A DNA stretch of 64,000 nucleotides from Coriaria nepalensis (Eukaryota; Streptophyta; Magnoliopsida; Cucurbitales; Coriariaceae), in contig CP114482.1 in assembly GCA_027186245.1 (NCBI GenBank), forward strand, positions 17,255,209-17,319,208, in the 5' to 3' direction. This document shows positions 1 to 11,057 of the stretch, piece after piece (the first letter of the stretch is position 1; every line of letters begins with the position of its first letter). Below the pieces are notes generated by a model. The model ran no database searches. It was not told the DNA's origin and saw nothing but the letters and a program-made list of their open reading frames with translations. The translations under genes and the position numbers were made by a program.

Positions 1-136
1 ACTGCAAGTTATGCACGAAAGTCATGTTTAAAGGCCGAATTTCGATCGAAGTTATGTAGAATGATTTACAGACTAGAAGAGACGCAAAAATATGACTTTA
101 AGGCTAAAAAAATGCATAGTTGCCATCAATAGATCA
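1..136 (+). repeat. Monomer A (reference copy)
   Basis: First monomer of the trimer, 136 bp here and 135 bp in copies where a run of seven A before tgcatag is shortened to six. It opens actgcaagtt and closes catcaatagatca. Compared with B and C it lacks about 7 bp just before the central ttcgttcgaa block (A reads ggccg then aatttcg, where C reads gggcgaaaatag then aattcg). That accounts for its shorter length. Diagnostic variants sit at the ggccgaatttc segment (cattcg, catacg, ggttcg, ccacatttcgtccg and others) and at the actgactaaaagag segment. This copy has cgatcg in the centre and the T1-type gaagttatgtag. The boundary is conventional, because a tandem repeat has no natural start. Confidence 0.93.
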
Positions 137-278
137 ATTGCAAGTTATGCATGAAAGTCGCGTTTTAAATGCAAAAAGAGAATTGGTTCGAAGTTCCTTC
201 AAACAATTTAATGATTGAAAAGACTGAGTGATATGCTTTTTAACGCTAAAATAATGCATTGTTGTCTTCAATAGATTA
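137..278 (+). repeat. Monomer B (reference copy)
   Basis: Second monomer, 142 bp, from attgcaagttatgcatg to caatagatta. It carries the variable segment gtcgcgttttaaatgc, which in other copies becomes gccacgtgcaaaatac, gtcgcgttctaaatgc or gtcgtgtcttaaatgc. It has ggttcgaag in the centre rather than the cgttcgaa of A and C. The motif aatgcattgttgtctt near the 3' end is nearly invariant. B is the best monomer for sorting trimers into subfamilies because it has the most diagnostic positions. Confidence 0.93.
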
Positions 279-420
279 ATTACAAGTTATGTAAGAAAAT
301 AATGTTTGAAGGGCGCAAATAGAATTCGTTTGAATTCATTTAGAATGATTTAATGACTAGAAGAGACTCAGTGACATGACTTCAAGGCTAAACAAATGCA
401 TTGTTGCCTTCAATAGATCA
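279..420 (+). repeat. Monomer C (reference copy)
   Basis: Third monomer, 142 bp, from attacaagttatgtaag to caatagatca. It normally carries the only EcoRI site (gaattc) of the trimer, inside agaattcgttcgaatt. Length variants exist: 13 copies in the right two thirds of the window have a 21 bp internal duplication (about 163 bp). Its segment gggcgcaaatag / gggcgataatag / gggcaataatag / gggcaaaaatag identifies the parent trimer type. Confidence 0.93.
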
Positions 421-2138
421 ACTGCAGGTTACGTACGAAAGTCATGTTTAAAGGCCGAATTTCGTTCGAAGTGATTTAGAATGATTTACTAACTAAAAGA
501 GACGCAAAAATATGATTTTAAGGCTAAAAAATGCATAGTTGCCATCAATAGACCAATTGCAAGTTATGCATGAAAGTCGCATTTTAAATGCAAAAAGAGA
601 ATTGGTTCGAAGTGCCTCCAAACAATTTAATGATTGAAAAGACTGAGTGATATGCTTTTTAACGCTAAAATAATGCATTGTTGTCTTCAATAGATTAATT
701 ACATGTTATGTAGGAAAATAATGTTTGAAGGGCAATAATAGAATTCGTTCGAATAAATTTAGAATGATTTAATGACTAGAAGAGACTCAGTGACATGACT
801 TCAAGGCTAAACAAATGCATTGTTGCCTATAATAGATCAACTGCAAGTTAGGCACGAAAGTCATGTTTAAAGGCCGAATTTCATACGAAGTGATTTAGAA
901 TGATTTACTGACTAAAAGAGATGCAAAAATATGACTTTAAGGCTAAAAAAATGCATAGTTGTCATCAATAGATCAATTGCAAGTTATGCATGAAAGCCAC
1001 GTGCAAAATACAAAAAGAGAATTGGTTCGAAGTGCCTTTAAACAATTTAATGATTGAAAAGACTGAGTCATATGCTTTTTAATGCTAAAATAATGCATTG
1101 TTGTCTTCAATAGATTAATTACATGTTACGTAAGAAAATAATGTTTGAAGGGCGATAATAGAATTCGTTCGAATTAATTTAGAATGATTTAATGACTAGA
1201 AGAGACTCAGTGACATGACTTTAAGGCTAAACAAATGCATTGTTGCCTTCAATATATCAACTGCAAGCTACGCACGAAAGTCATGATTAAAGGCCGAATT
1301 TCGTTCGAAGTGATTTAGAATTATTTACTGACAAAAAGAGACGCAAAAATATGATTTTAAGGCTAAAAAATGCATAGTTGCCATCAATAGATCAATTGCA
1401 AGTTATGCATGAAAGTCGCGTTTTAAATGCAAAAAGAGAATTGGTTCGAAGTGCCTTCAAACAATTTAATGATTGAAGAGACTGAGTGATATGCTTTTTA
1501 ACGCTAAAATAATGCATTGTTGTCTTCAATAGATTAATTACAAGTTATGTAAGAAAATAATGTTTGAAGGGCAAAAATAGAATTCGTTCGAATTAATTTA
1601 GAATGATTTAATGACTAGAAGAGACTCAATGACATGACTTTAAGGCTAAACAAATGCATTGTTGCCTTCAATAGATCAACTGCAAGTTACGCACGAAAGT
1701 CATGTTTAAAGTCCACATTTCGTCCGAAGTGATTTAGAATGATTTACTGACTAAAAAAGACGCAAAAATATGACTTTAAGGCTAAAAAAATGCATAGTTG
1801 TCATCAATAGATCAATTGCAAGTTATGCATGAAAGCCACGTTCAAAATACAAAAAGAGAATTGGTTCGAAGTGCCATCAAACAATTTAATGATTGAAAAG
1901 ACTGAGTCATGTGCTTTTTAATGCTAAAATAATGCATTGTTCTTTTCAATAGATTAATTACAAGTTATGTAAGAAAATAATGTTTGAAGGGCGAAAATAG
2001 AATTCGTTCGAATTAATTTAGAATGATTTAATGACTAGAAGAGATTCAGTGACATGACTTTAAGGCTAAACAAATGCATTGTTGCCTATAATAGATCAAC
2101 TGCAAGTTATGCACGAAAGTCATGTTTAAAGGCCGAAT

Positions 2139-2148
2139 TTCGTTCGAA
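2139..2148 (+). other. ttcgttcgaa box in A (example), half match to a CENP-B box
   Basis: Most A and many C monomers contain ttcgttcgaa. The mammalian CENP-B box core is TTCGNNNNANNCGGG. The first part (TTCGNNNNA) fits, but the CGGG half is absent (A continues agtgattt or agttatgt). I therefore mark it as a conserved candidate protein-binding site and not as a CENP-B box. Confidence 0.45.
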
Positions 2149-2419
2149 GTTATGTAGAATGATTTACAGACTAGAAGAGACGCAAAAATATGACTTTAAG
2201 GCTAAAAAAATGCATAGTTGCCATCAATAGATCAATTGCAAGTTATGCATGAAAGTCGCGTTTTAAATGCAAAAAGAGAATTGGTTTGAAGTTCCTTCAA
2301 ACAATTTAATGATTGAAAAGACTGAGTGATATGCTTTTTAACGCTAAAATAATGCATTGTTGTCTTCAATAGATTAATTACAAGTTATGTAAGAAAATAA
2401 TGTTTGAAGGGCGCAAATA

Positions 2420-2435
2420 GAATTCGTTCGAATTC
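2420..2435. other. gaattcgttcgaattc dyad in C (example)
   Basis: A 7 bp inverted repeat (gaattcg / cgaattc) around a tt spacer, with EcoRI sites at both ends, in C monomers of the T1 type. Most other C monomers have a 6 bp version (aattcg tt cgaatt). It is the strongest conserved dyad of the trimer and lies at the position where A has ttcgttcgaa. Function is unknown. Confidence 0.85.
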
Positions 2436-4195
2436 ATTTAGAATGATTTAATGACTAGAAGAGACTCAGTGACATGACTTCAAGGCTAAACAAATGCATT
2501 GTTGCCTTCAATAGATCAACTGCAGGTTACGTACGAAAGTCATGTTGAAAGGCCGAATTTCGTTCGAAGTGATTTAGAATGATTTACTAACTAAAAGAGA
2601 GGCAAAAATATGATTTTAAGGCTAAAAAATGCATAGTTGCCATCAATAGAACAATTGCAAGTTATGCATGAAAGTCGCGTTTTAAATGCAAAAAGAGAAT
2701 TGGTTCGAAGTGCCTCCAAACAATTTAATGATTGAAAAGACTGAGTGATATGCTTTTTAACGCTAAAATAATGCATTGTTGTCTTCAATAGATTAATTAC
2801 AAGTTATGTAAGAAAATAATGTTTGAAGGGCGATAATAGAATTCGTTCGAATTAATTTAAAATGATTTAATGACTAGAAGAGACTCAGTGACATGACTTT
2901 AAGGCTAAACAAATGCATTGTTGCCTTCAATATATCAACTGCAAGCTACGCACGAAAGTCATGATTAAAGGCCGAATTTCGTTCGAAGTGATTTAGAATT
3001 ATTTACTGACAAAAAGAGACGCAAAAATATGATTTTAAGGCTAAAAAATGCATAGTTGCCATCAATAGATCAATTGCAAGTTATGCATGAAAGTCGCGTT
3101 TTAAATGCAAAAAGAGAATTGGTTCGAAGTGCCTTCAAACAATCTAATGATTGAAGAGACTGAGTGATATGCTTTTTAACGCTAAAATAATGCATTGTTG
3201 TCTTCAATAGATTAATTACAAGTTATGTAAGAAAATAATGTTTGAAGGGCAAAAATAGAATTCGTTCGAATTAATTTAGAATGATTTAATGACTAGAAGA
3301 GACTCAATGACATGACTTTAAGGCTAAACAAATGCATTGTTGCCTTCAATAGATCAACTGCAAGTTAGGCACGAAAGTCATGTTTAAAGGCCGAATTTCG
3401 TTCGAAGTGATTTAGAATGATTTACTAACTAAAAGAGACGCAAAAATATGATTTTAAGGCTAAAAAATGCATAGTTGCCATCAATAGACCAATTGCAAGT
3501 TATGAATGAAAGTCGCGTTTGAAATGCAAAAAGAGAATTGGTTCGAAGTGCCTCCAAACAATTTAATGATTGAAAAGACTGAGTGATATGCTTTTTAACG
3601 CTAAAATAATGCATTGTTGTCTTCAATAGATTAATTACATGTTATGTAGGAAAATGATGTTTGAAGGGCAATAATAGAATTCGTTCCAATTAATTTAGAA
3701 TGATTTAATGACTAGAAGAGACTCAGTGACATGACTTCAATGCTAAACAAATGCATTGTTGCCTTCAATAGATCAACTGCAAGTTACGCACGAAAGTCAT
3801 GTTTAAAGGCCGCATTTCGTCTGAAGTGATTTAGAATGATTTACTGACTAAAAAAGACGCAAAAATATGACTTTAAGGATAAAAAAATGCATAGTTTCCA
3901 TCAATAGATCAATTACAAGTTATGCATGAAAGTCGCGTTCTAAATGCAAAAATAGAATTGGTTCGAAGTGCCTCGAAACAATTTAATGATTGAAAAGACT
4001 AAGTCATATGCTTTTTAATGCTAAAATAATGCATTGTTGTCTTCAATAAATTAATTACATGTTATGTAAGAAAATAATGTTTGAAGGGCGAAAATAGAAT
4101 TCGTTCGAATTAATTTAGAATGATTTAATGACTAGAAGAGATTCAGTGACATGACTTCAAGGCTAAACAAATGCATTGTTGCCTATAATAGATCA

Positions 4196-6293
4196 ACTGC
4201 AAGTTATGCACGAAAGTCATGTTTAAAGGCCGAATTTCGTTCGAAGTTATGTAGAATGATTTACAGACTAGAAGAGACGCAAAAATATGACTTTAAGGCT
4301 AAAAAAATGCATAGTTGCCATCAATAGATCAATTGCAAGTTATGCATGAAAGTCGCGTTTTAAATGCAAAAAGAGAATTGGTTCGAAGTTCCTTCAAACA
4401 ATTTAATGATTGAAAAGACTGAGTGATATGCTTTTTAACGCTAAAATAATGCATTGTTGTCTTCAATAGATTAATTACAAGTTATGTAAGAAAATAATGT
4501 TTGAAGGGCCCAAATAGTATTCGTTCGAATTCATTTAGAATGATTTAATGACTAGAAGAGACTCAGTGACATGACTTCAAGGCTAAACAAATGCATTGTT
4601 GCCTTCAATAGATCAACTGCAGGTTACGTACGAAAGTCATGTTTAAAGGCCGAATTTCGTTCGAAGTGATTTAGAATGATTTACTAACTAAAAGAGACGC
4701 AAAAATATGATTTTAAGGCTAAAAAATGCATAGTTGCCATCAATAGACCAATTGCAAGTTATGCATGAAAGTCGCATTTTAAATGCAAAAAGAGAATTGG
4801 TTCGAAGTGCCTCCAAACAATTTAATGATTGAAAAGACTGAGTGATATTCTTTTTAACGCTAAAATAATGCATTGTTGTCTTCAATAGATTAATTACATG
4901 TTATGTAGGAAAATAATGTTTGAAGGGCAATAATAGAATTCGTTCGAATTAATTTAGAATGATTTAAGACCTAGAAGAGACTCAGTGACATGACTTCAAG
5001 GCTAAACAAATGCATTGTTGCCTATAATAGATCAACTGCAAGTTAGGCACGAAAGTCATGTTTAAAGGCCGAATTTCATACGAAGTGATTTAGAATGATT
5101 TACTGACTAAAAGAGATGCAAAAATATGACTTTAAGGCTAAAAAAATGCATAGTTGTCATCAATAGATCAATTGCAAGTTATGCATGAAAGCCACGTGCA
5201 AAATACAAAAAGAGAATTGGTTCGAAGTGCCTTTAAACAATTTAATGATTGAAAAGACTGAGTCATATGCTTTTTAATGCTAAAATAATGCATTGTTGTC
5301 TTCAATAGATTAATTACATGTTACGTAAGAAAATAATGTTTGAAGGGCGATAATAGAATTCGTTCGAATTAATTTAGAATGATTTAATGACTAGAAGAGA
5401 CTCAGTGACATGACTTTAAGGCTAAACAAATGCATTGTTGCCTTCAATATATCAACTGCAAGCTACGCACGAAAGTCATGATTAAAGGCCGAATTTCGTT
5501 CGAAGTGATTTAGAATTATTTACTGACAAAAAGAGACGCAAAAATATGATTTTAAGGCTAAAAAATGCATAGTTGCCATCAATAGATCAATTGCAAGTTA
5601 TGCATGAAAGTCGCGTTTTAAATGCAAAAAGAGAATTGGTTCGAAGTGCCTTCAAACAATTTAATGATTGAAGAGACTGAGTGATATGCTTTTTAACGCT
5701 AAAATAATGCATTGTTGTCTTCAATAGATTAATTACAAGTTATGTAAGAAAATAATGTTTGAAGGGCAAAAATAGAATTCGTTCGAATTAATTTAGAATG
5801 ATTTAATGACTAGAAGAGACTCAATGACATGACTTTAAGGCTAAACAAATGCATTGTTGCCTTCAATAGATCAACTGCAAGTTACGCACGAAAGTCATGT
5901 TTAAAGTCCACATTTCGTCCGAAGTGATTTAGAATGATTTACTGACTAAAAAAGACGCAAAAATATGACTTTAAGGCTAAAAAAATGCATAGTTGTCATC
6001 AATAGATCAATTGCAAGTTATGCATGAAAGCCACGTTCAAAATACAAAAAGAGAATTGGTTTGAAGTGCCATCAAACAATTTAATGATTGAAAAGACTGA
6101 GTCATGTGCTTTTTAATGCTAAAATAATGCATTGTTCTTTTCAATAGATTAATTACAAGTTATGTAAGAAAATAATGTTTGAAGGGCGAAAATAGAATTC
6201 GTTCGAATTAATTTAGAATGATTTAATGACTAGAAGAGATTCAGTGACATGACTTTAAGGCTAAACAAATGCATTGTTGCCTATAATAGATCA
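4196..6293 (+). repeat. Five-trimer HOR block 3 (close copy of block 1)
   Basis: T1 4196-4615, T2 4616-5034, T3 5035-5454, T4 5455-5873, T5 5874-6293. Diagnostic bases match block 1 at a constant offset of 4,195 bp, including catacgaag in A3, the A4 internal changes and cattgttctttt in B5. Differences are scattered single bases, for example ttaagacctag in C2 (near 4967) and gggcccaaatagtattcg in C1 (near 4507), which removes one of two EcoRI sites. Blocks 1 and 3 resemble each other more than either resembles block 2 between them. Confidence 0.87.
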
Positions 6294-6892
6294 ACTGCAA
6301 GTTATGCACGAAAGTCATGTTTAAAGGCCGAATTTCGTTCGAAGTTATGTAGAATGATTTACAGACTAGAAGAGACGCAAAAATATGACTTTAAGGCTAA
6401 AAAAATGCATAGTTGCCATCAATAGATCAATTGCAAGTTATGCATGAAAGTCGCGTTTTAAATGCAAAAAGAGAATTGGTTCGAAGTTCCTTCAAACAAT
6501 TTAATGATTGAAAAGACTGAGTGATATGCTTTTTAACGCTAAAATAATGCATTGTTCTTTTCAATAGATTAATTACAAGTTATGTAAGAAAATAATGTTT
6601 GAAGGGCGATAATAGAATTCGTTCGAATTAATTTAAAATGATTTAATGACTAGAAGAGACTCAGTGACATGACTTTAAGGCTAAACAAATGCATTGTTGC
6701 CTTCAATATATCAACTGCAAGCTACGCACGAAAGTCATGATTAAAGGCCGAATTTCGTTCGAAGTGATTTAGAATTATTTACTGACAAAAAGAGACGCAA
6801 AAATATGATTTTAAGGCTAAAAAATGCATAGTTGCCATCAATAGATCAATTGCAAGTTATGCATGAAAGTCGCGTTTTAAATGCAAAAAGAG
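6294..6892 (+). repeat. T1-T4 recombinant leading into the 7.1 kb duplication
   Basis: Opens as T1 (gaagttatgtagaatg), but its B ends with the T5-type cattgttctttt and its C has ggcgataatag, aaaatgattt and the ending caatatatca. A T4-type A follows (gcaagctacgc). The same composite T1 recurs at 9096, 11058 and 16242, so the recombinant trimer itself was amplified. Confidence 0.75.
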
Positions 6893-8811
6893 AATTGGTT
6901 CGAAGTGCCTTCAAACAATTTAATGATTGAAGAGACTGAGTGATATGCTTTTTAACGCTAAAATAATGCATTGTTGTCTTCAATAGATTAATTACATGTT
7001 ATGTAGGAAAATAATGTTTGAAGGGCAATAATAGAATTCGTTCCAATTAATTTAGAATGATTTAATGACTAGAAGAGACTCAGTGACATGACTTCAATGC
7101 TAAACAAATGCATTGTTGCCTTCAATAGATCAACTGCAAGTTACGCACGAAAGTCATGTTTAAAGGCCGCATTTCGTCTGAAGTGATTTAGAATGATTTA
7201 CTGACTAAAAAAGACGCAAAAATATGACTTTAAGGCTAAAAAAATGCATAGTTTCCATCAATAGATCAATTACAAGTTATGCATGAAAGTCGCGTTCTAA
7301 ATGCAAAAATAGAATTGGTTCGAAGTGCCTCCAAACAATTTAATGATTGAAAAGACTAAGTCATATGCTTTTGAATGCTAAAATAATGCATTGTTGTCTT
7401 CAATAAATTAATTACATGTTATGTAAGAAAATAATGTTTGAAGGGCGATAATAGAATTCGTTCCAATCAATTTAGAATGATTTAATGATTAGAAGAGACT
7501 CAGTGACATGACTTCAAGGCTAAACAAATGCATTGTTGCCTTGAATAGATCAACTGCAAGTTACGCACGAAAGTCATGTTTAAAGGCCGAATATCGTTCG
7601 AAGTGATTTAGACTCAAGTTACTGACTAAAAGAGACGCAAAAATATGATTTTAAGGCTAAAAAATGCATAGTTGCCATCAATAGATCAATTGCAAGTTAT
7701 GCATGAAAGTCGCGTTTTAAATGCAAAAAGGGAATTGGTTCGAAGTGCCTTCAAACAATTTAATGATTGAAAAGACTGAGTGATATGCTTTTTAACGCTA
7801 AAATAATGCATTGTTGTCTTCAATAGATTAATTACAAGTTATGTAAGAAAATAATGTTTGAAGGGCGCAAATAGAATTCGTTCGAATTAATTTAGAATGA
7901 TTTAATGACTAGAAGAGACTCAGTGACATGACTTTAAGGATAAACAAATGCATTGTTGCCTTCAATAGATCAACTGCAAGTTAGGCACGAAAGTCATGTT
8001 TAAAGGCCGAATTTCGTTCGAAGTGATTTAGAATGATTTACTAACTAAAAGAGACGCAAAAATATGATTTTAAGGCTAAAAAATGCATAGTTGCCATCAA
8101 TAGACCAATTGAAAGTTATGCATGAAAGTCGCGTTTTAAATGCAAAAAGAGAATTGGTTCGAAGTGCCTCCAAACAATTTAATGATTGAAAAGACTGAGT
8201 GATATGCTTTTTAACGCTAAAATAATGCATTGTTGTCCTCAATAGATTAATTACATGTTATGTAGGAAAATAATGTTTGAAGGGCAATAATAGAATTCGT
8301 TCCAATTAATTTAGAATGATTTAATGACTAGAAGAGACTCAGTGACATGACTTCAATGCTAAACAAATGCATTGTTGCCTTCAATAGATCAACTGCAAGT
8401 TACGCACGAAAGTCATGTTTAAAGGCCGCATTTCGTCTGAAGTGATTTAGAATGATTTACTGACTAAAAAAGACGCAAAAATATGACTTTAAGGATAAAA
8501 AAATGCATGGTTTCCATCAATAGATCAATTACAAGTTATGCATGAAAGTCGCGTTCTAAATGCAAAAATAGAATTGGTTCGAAGTGCCTCCAAACAATTT
8601 AATGATTGAAAAGACTAAGTCATATGCTTTTTAATGCTAAAATAATGCATTGTTGTCTTCAATAGATTAATTACATGTTATGTAAGAAAATAATGTTTGA
8701 AGGGCGAAAATAGAATTTGTTCGACTTAATTTAGAATGATTTAACGACTAGAAGAGCCTAATTGACATGACTTTAAGGCTAAACAAATGCATTGTTGCCT
8801 TCAATATATCA

Positions 8812-9095
8812 ATTGCAAGTTATGCATGAAAGTCGCGTTTTAAATGCAAAAAGAGAATTGGTTCGTAGTTCCTTCCAACAATTTAATGATTGAAAAGACT
8901 GGGTGATATGCTTTTTAACGCTAAAATAATGCATTGTTGTCTTCAATAGATTAATTACAAGTTATGTAAGAAAATAATGTTTGAAGGGCGCAAATAGAAT
9001 TCGTTCGAATTAATTTAGAATGATTTAATGACTAGAAGAGATTCAGTGACATGACTTCAAGGCTAAACAAATGCATTGTTGCCTATAATAGATCA
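8812..9095 (+). repeat. A-less B-C dimer 1 (284 bp)
   Basis: The preceding C ends caatatatca and is followed directly by B (attgcaagttatgcatg), so monomer A is missing. The preceding C is atypical (aatttgttcgactt, taacgactag, gcctaattgac). The dimer's B has ggttcgtagttcc, a private change shared only with the dimer at 15,958. Confidence 0.92.
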
Positions 9096-11057
9096 ACTGC
9101 AAGTTATGCACGAAAGTCATGTTTAAAGGCCGAATTTCGTTCGAAGTTATGTAGAATGATTTACAGACTAGAAGAGACGCAAAAATATGACTTTAAGGCT
9201 AAAAAAATGCATAGTTGCCATCAATAGATCAATTGCAAGTTATGCATGAAAGTCGCGTTTTAAATGCAAAAAGAGAATTGGTTCGAAGTTCCTTCAAACA
9301 ATTTAATGATTGAAAAGACTGAGTGATATGCTTTTTAACGCTAAAATAATGCATTGTTCTTTTCAATAGATTAATTACAAGTTATGTAAGAAAATAATGT
9401 TTGAAGGGCGATAATAGAATTCGTTCGAATTAATTTAAAATGATTTAATGACTAGAAGAGACTCAGTGACATGACTTTAAGGCTAAACAAATGCATTGTT
9501 GCCTTCAATATATCAACTGCAAGCTACGCACGAAAGTCATGATTAAAGGCCGAATTTCGTTCGAAGTGATTTAGAATTATTTACAGACAAAAAGAGACGC
9601 AAAAATATGATTTTAAGGCTAAAAAATGCATAGTTGCCATCAATAGACCAATTGCAAGTTATGCATGAAAGTCGCGTTTGAAATGCAAAAAGAGAATTGG
9701 TTCGAAGTGCCTCCAAACAATTTAATGATTGAAAAGACTGAGTGATATGCTTTTTAACGCTAAAATAATGCATTGTTGTCTTCAATAGATTAATTACATG
9801 TTATGTAGGAAAATAATGTTTGAAGGGCAATAATAGAATTCGTTCCAATTAATTTAGAATGATTTAATGACTAGAAGAGACTCAGTGACATGACTTCAAT
9901 GCTAAACAAATGCATTGTTGCCTTCAATAGATCAACTGCAAGTTACGCACGAAAGTCATGTTTAAAGGCCGCATTTCGTCTGAAGTGATTTAGAATGATT
10001 TACTGACTAAAAAAGACGCAAAAATATGACTTTAAGGATAAAAAAATGCATAGTTTCCATCAATAGATCAATTACAAGTTATGCATGAAAGTCGCGTTCT
10101 AAATGCAAAAATAGAATTGGTTCGAAGTGCCTCCAAACAATTTAATGATTGAAAAGACTAAGTCATATGCTTTTTAATGCTAAAATAATGCATTGTTGTC
10201 TTCAATAGATTAATTACATGTTATGTAAGAAAATAATGTTTGAAGGGCGAAAATAGAATTTGTTCGACTTAATTTAGAATGATTTAACGACTAGAAGAGC
10301 CTAATTGACATGACTTTAAGGCTAAACAAATGCATTGTTGCCTTCAATATATCAATTGCAAGTTATGCATGAAAGTCGCGTTTTAAATGCAAAAAGAGAA
10401 TTGGTTCGAAGTTCCTTCCAACAATTTAATGATTGAAAAGACTGGGTGATATGCTTTTTAACGCTAAAATAATGCATTGTTGTCTTCAATAGATTAATTA
10501 CAAGTTATGTAAGAAAATAATGTTTGAAGGGCGCAAATTGAATTCGTTCGAATTCATTTAGAATGATTTAATGACTAGAAGAGACTCAGTGACATGACTT
10601 CAAGGCTAAACAAATGCATTGTTGCCTTTAATAGATCAACTGCAAGTTACGTACGAAAGTCATGTTTAAAGGCCGAATTTCGTTCGAAGTGATTTAGAAT
10701 GATTTACTAACTAAAAGAGACGCAAAAATATGATTTTAAGGCTAAAAAATGCATAGTTGCCATCAATAGACCAATTGCAAGTTATGCATGAAAGTCGCAT
10801 TTTAAATGCAAAAAGAGAATTGGTTCGAAGTGCCTCCAAACAATTTAATGATTGAAAAGACTGAGTGATATGCTTTTTAACGCTAAAATAATGCATTGTT
10901 GTCTTCAATAGATTAATTACATGTTATGTAGGAAAATAATGTTTGAAGGGCAATAATAGAATTCGTTCCAATTAATTTAGAATGATTTAATGACTAGAAG
11001 AGACTCAGTGACATGACTTCAAGGCTAAACAAATGCATTGTTGCCTATAATAGATCA
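9096..11057 (+). repeat. Nested 1,962 bp tandem unit, copy 1
   Basis: Four trimers plus one A-less B-C dimer (4 x 419.5 + 284). It starts with the composite T1 trimer, followed by a T4/T2 composite (A with gaattatttacagacaaaaag), a trimer with ggccgcatttcgtctg and an unusual C (aatttgttcgactt, gcctaattgac), the dimer 10,355-10,638, and a T2-like trimer. It repeats at once at +1,962. Going left, the similarity ends between about 9,000 and 9,050. Confidence 0.86.
10355..10638 (+). repeat. A-less B-C dimer 2 (284 bp)
   Basis: Same C-to-B junction and same atypical preceding C as at 8,812. Its B has ggttcgaagttccttccaac and gactgggtg. Its C has gggcgcaaattgaattcg, shared with the dimers at 12,317 and 17,501. 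Confidence 0.92.

Larger units (their letters stand above)
1..2098 (+). repeat. Five-trimer higher-order repeat, block 1 (T1-T5)
   Basis: Five distinguishable trimers: T1 1-420 (gaagttatgtagaatg in A, gaattcatttag in C); T2 421-839 (gcaggttacgtacg and actaactaaaag in A, ggcaataatag in C, closing gcctataatag); T3 840-1259 (ttaggcacg and catacgaag in A, gccacgtgcaaaatac in B); T4 1260-1678 (gcaagctacgc and actgacaaaaag in A, gattgaagagactg in B, ggcaaaaatag in C); T5 1679-2098 (aaagtccacatttcgtccg in A, gccacgttcaaaatac and cattgttctttt in B, gattcagtg in C). The same order returns at an offset of 4,195 bp, so this is a real HOR and not random variation. Confidence 0.9.
2099..4195 (+). repeat. 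Five-trimer HOR block 2, reshuffled
   Basis: Again five trimers (2,097 bp), opening with T1 (2099-2518), but the content is reshuffled. The T2-type A-B at 2519 is joined to a C with ggcgataatag and the T3-type ending caatatatca, so a full T3 is skipped. T4 follows at 2938. At 3357 a trimer starts like T3 (ttaggcacg) and continues like T2 (actaactaaaag, ggcaataatag). The last trimer (3776-4195) has ggccgcatttcgtctg in A and gttctaaatgcaaaaatag in B, both absent from block 1, before a T5-like C. The simplest reading is that unequal exchange rebuilt the block while keeping its length. Confidence 0.82.
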
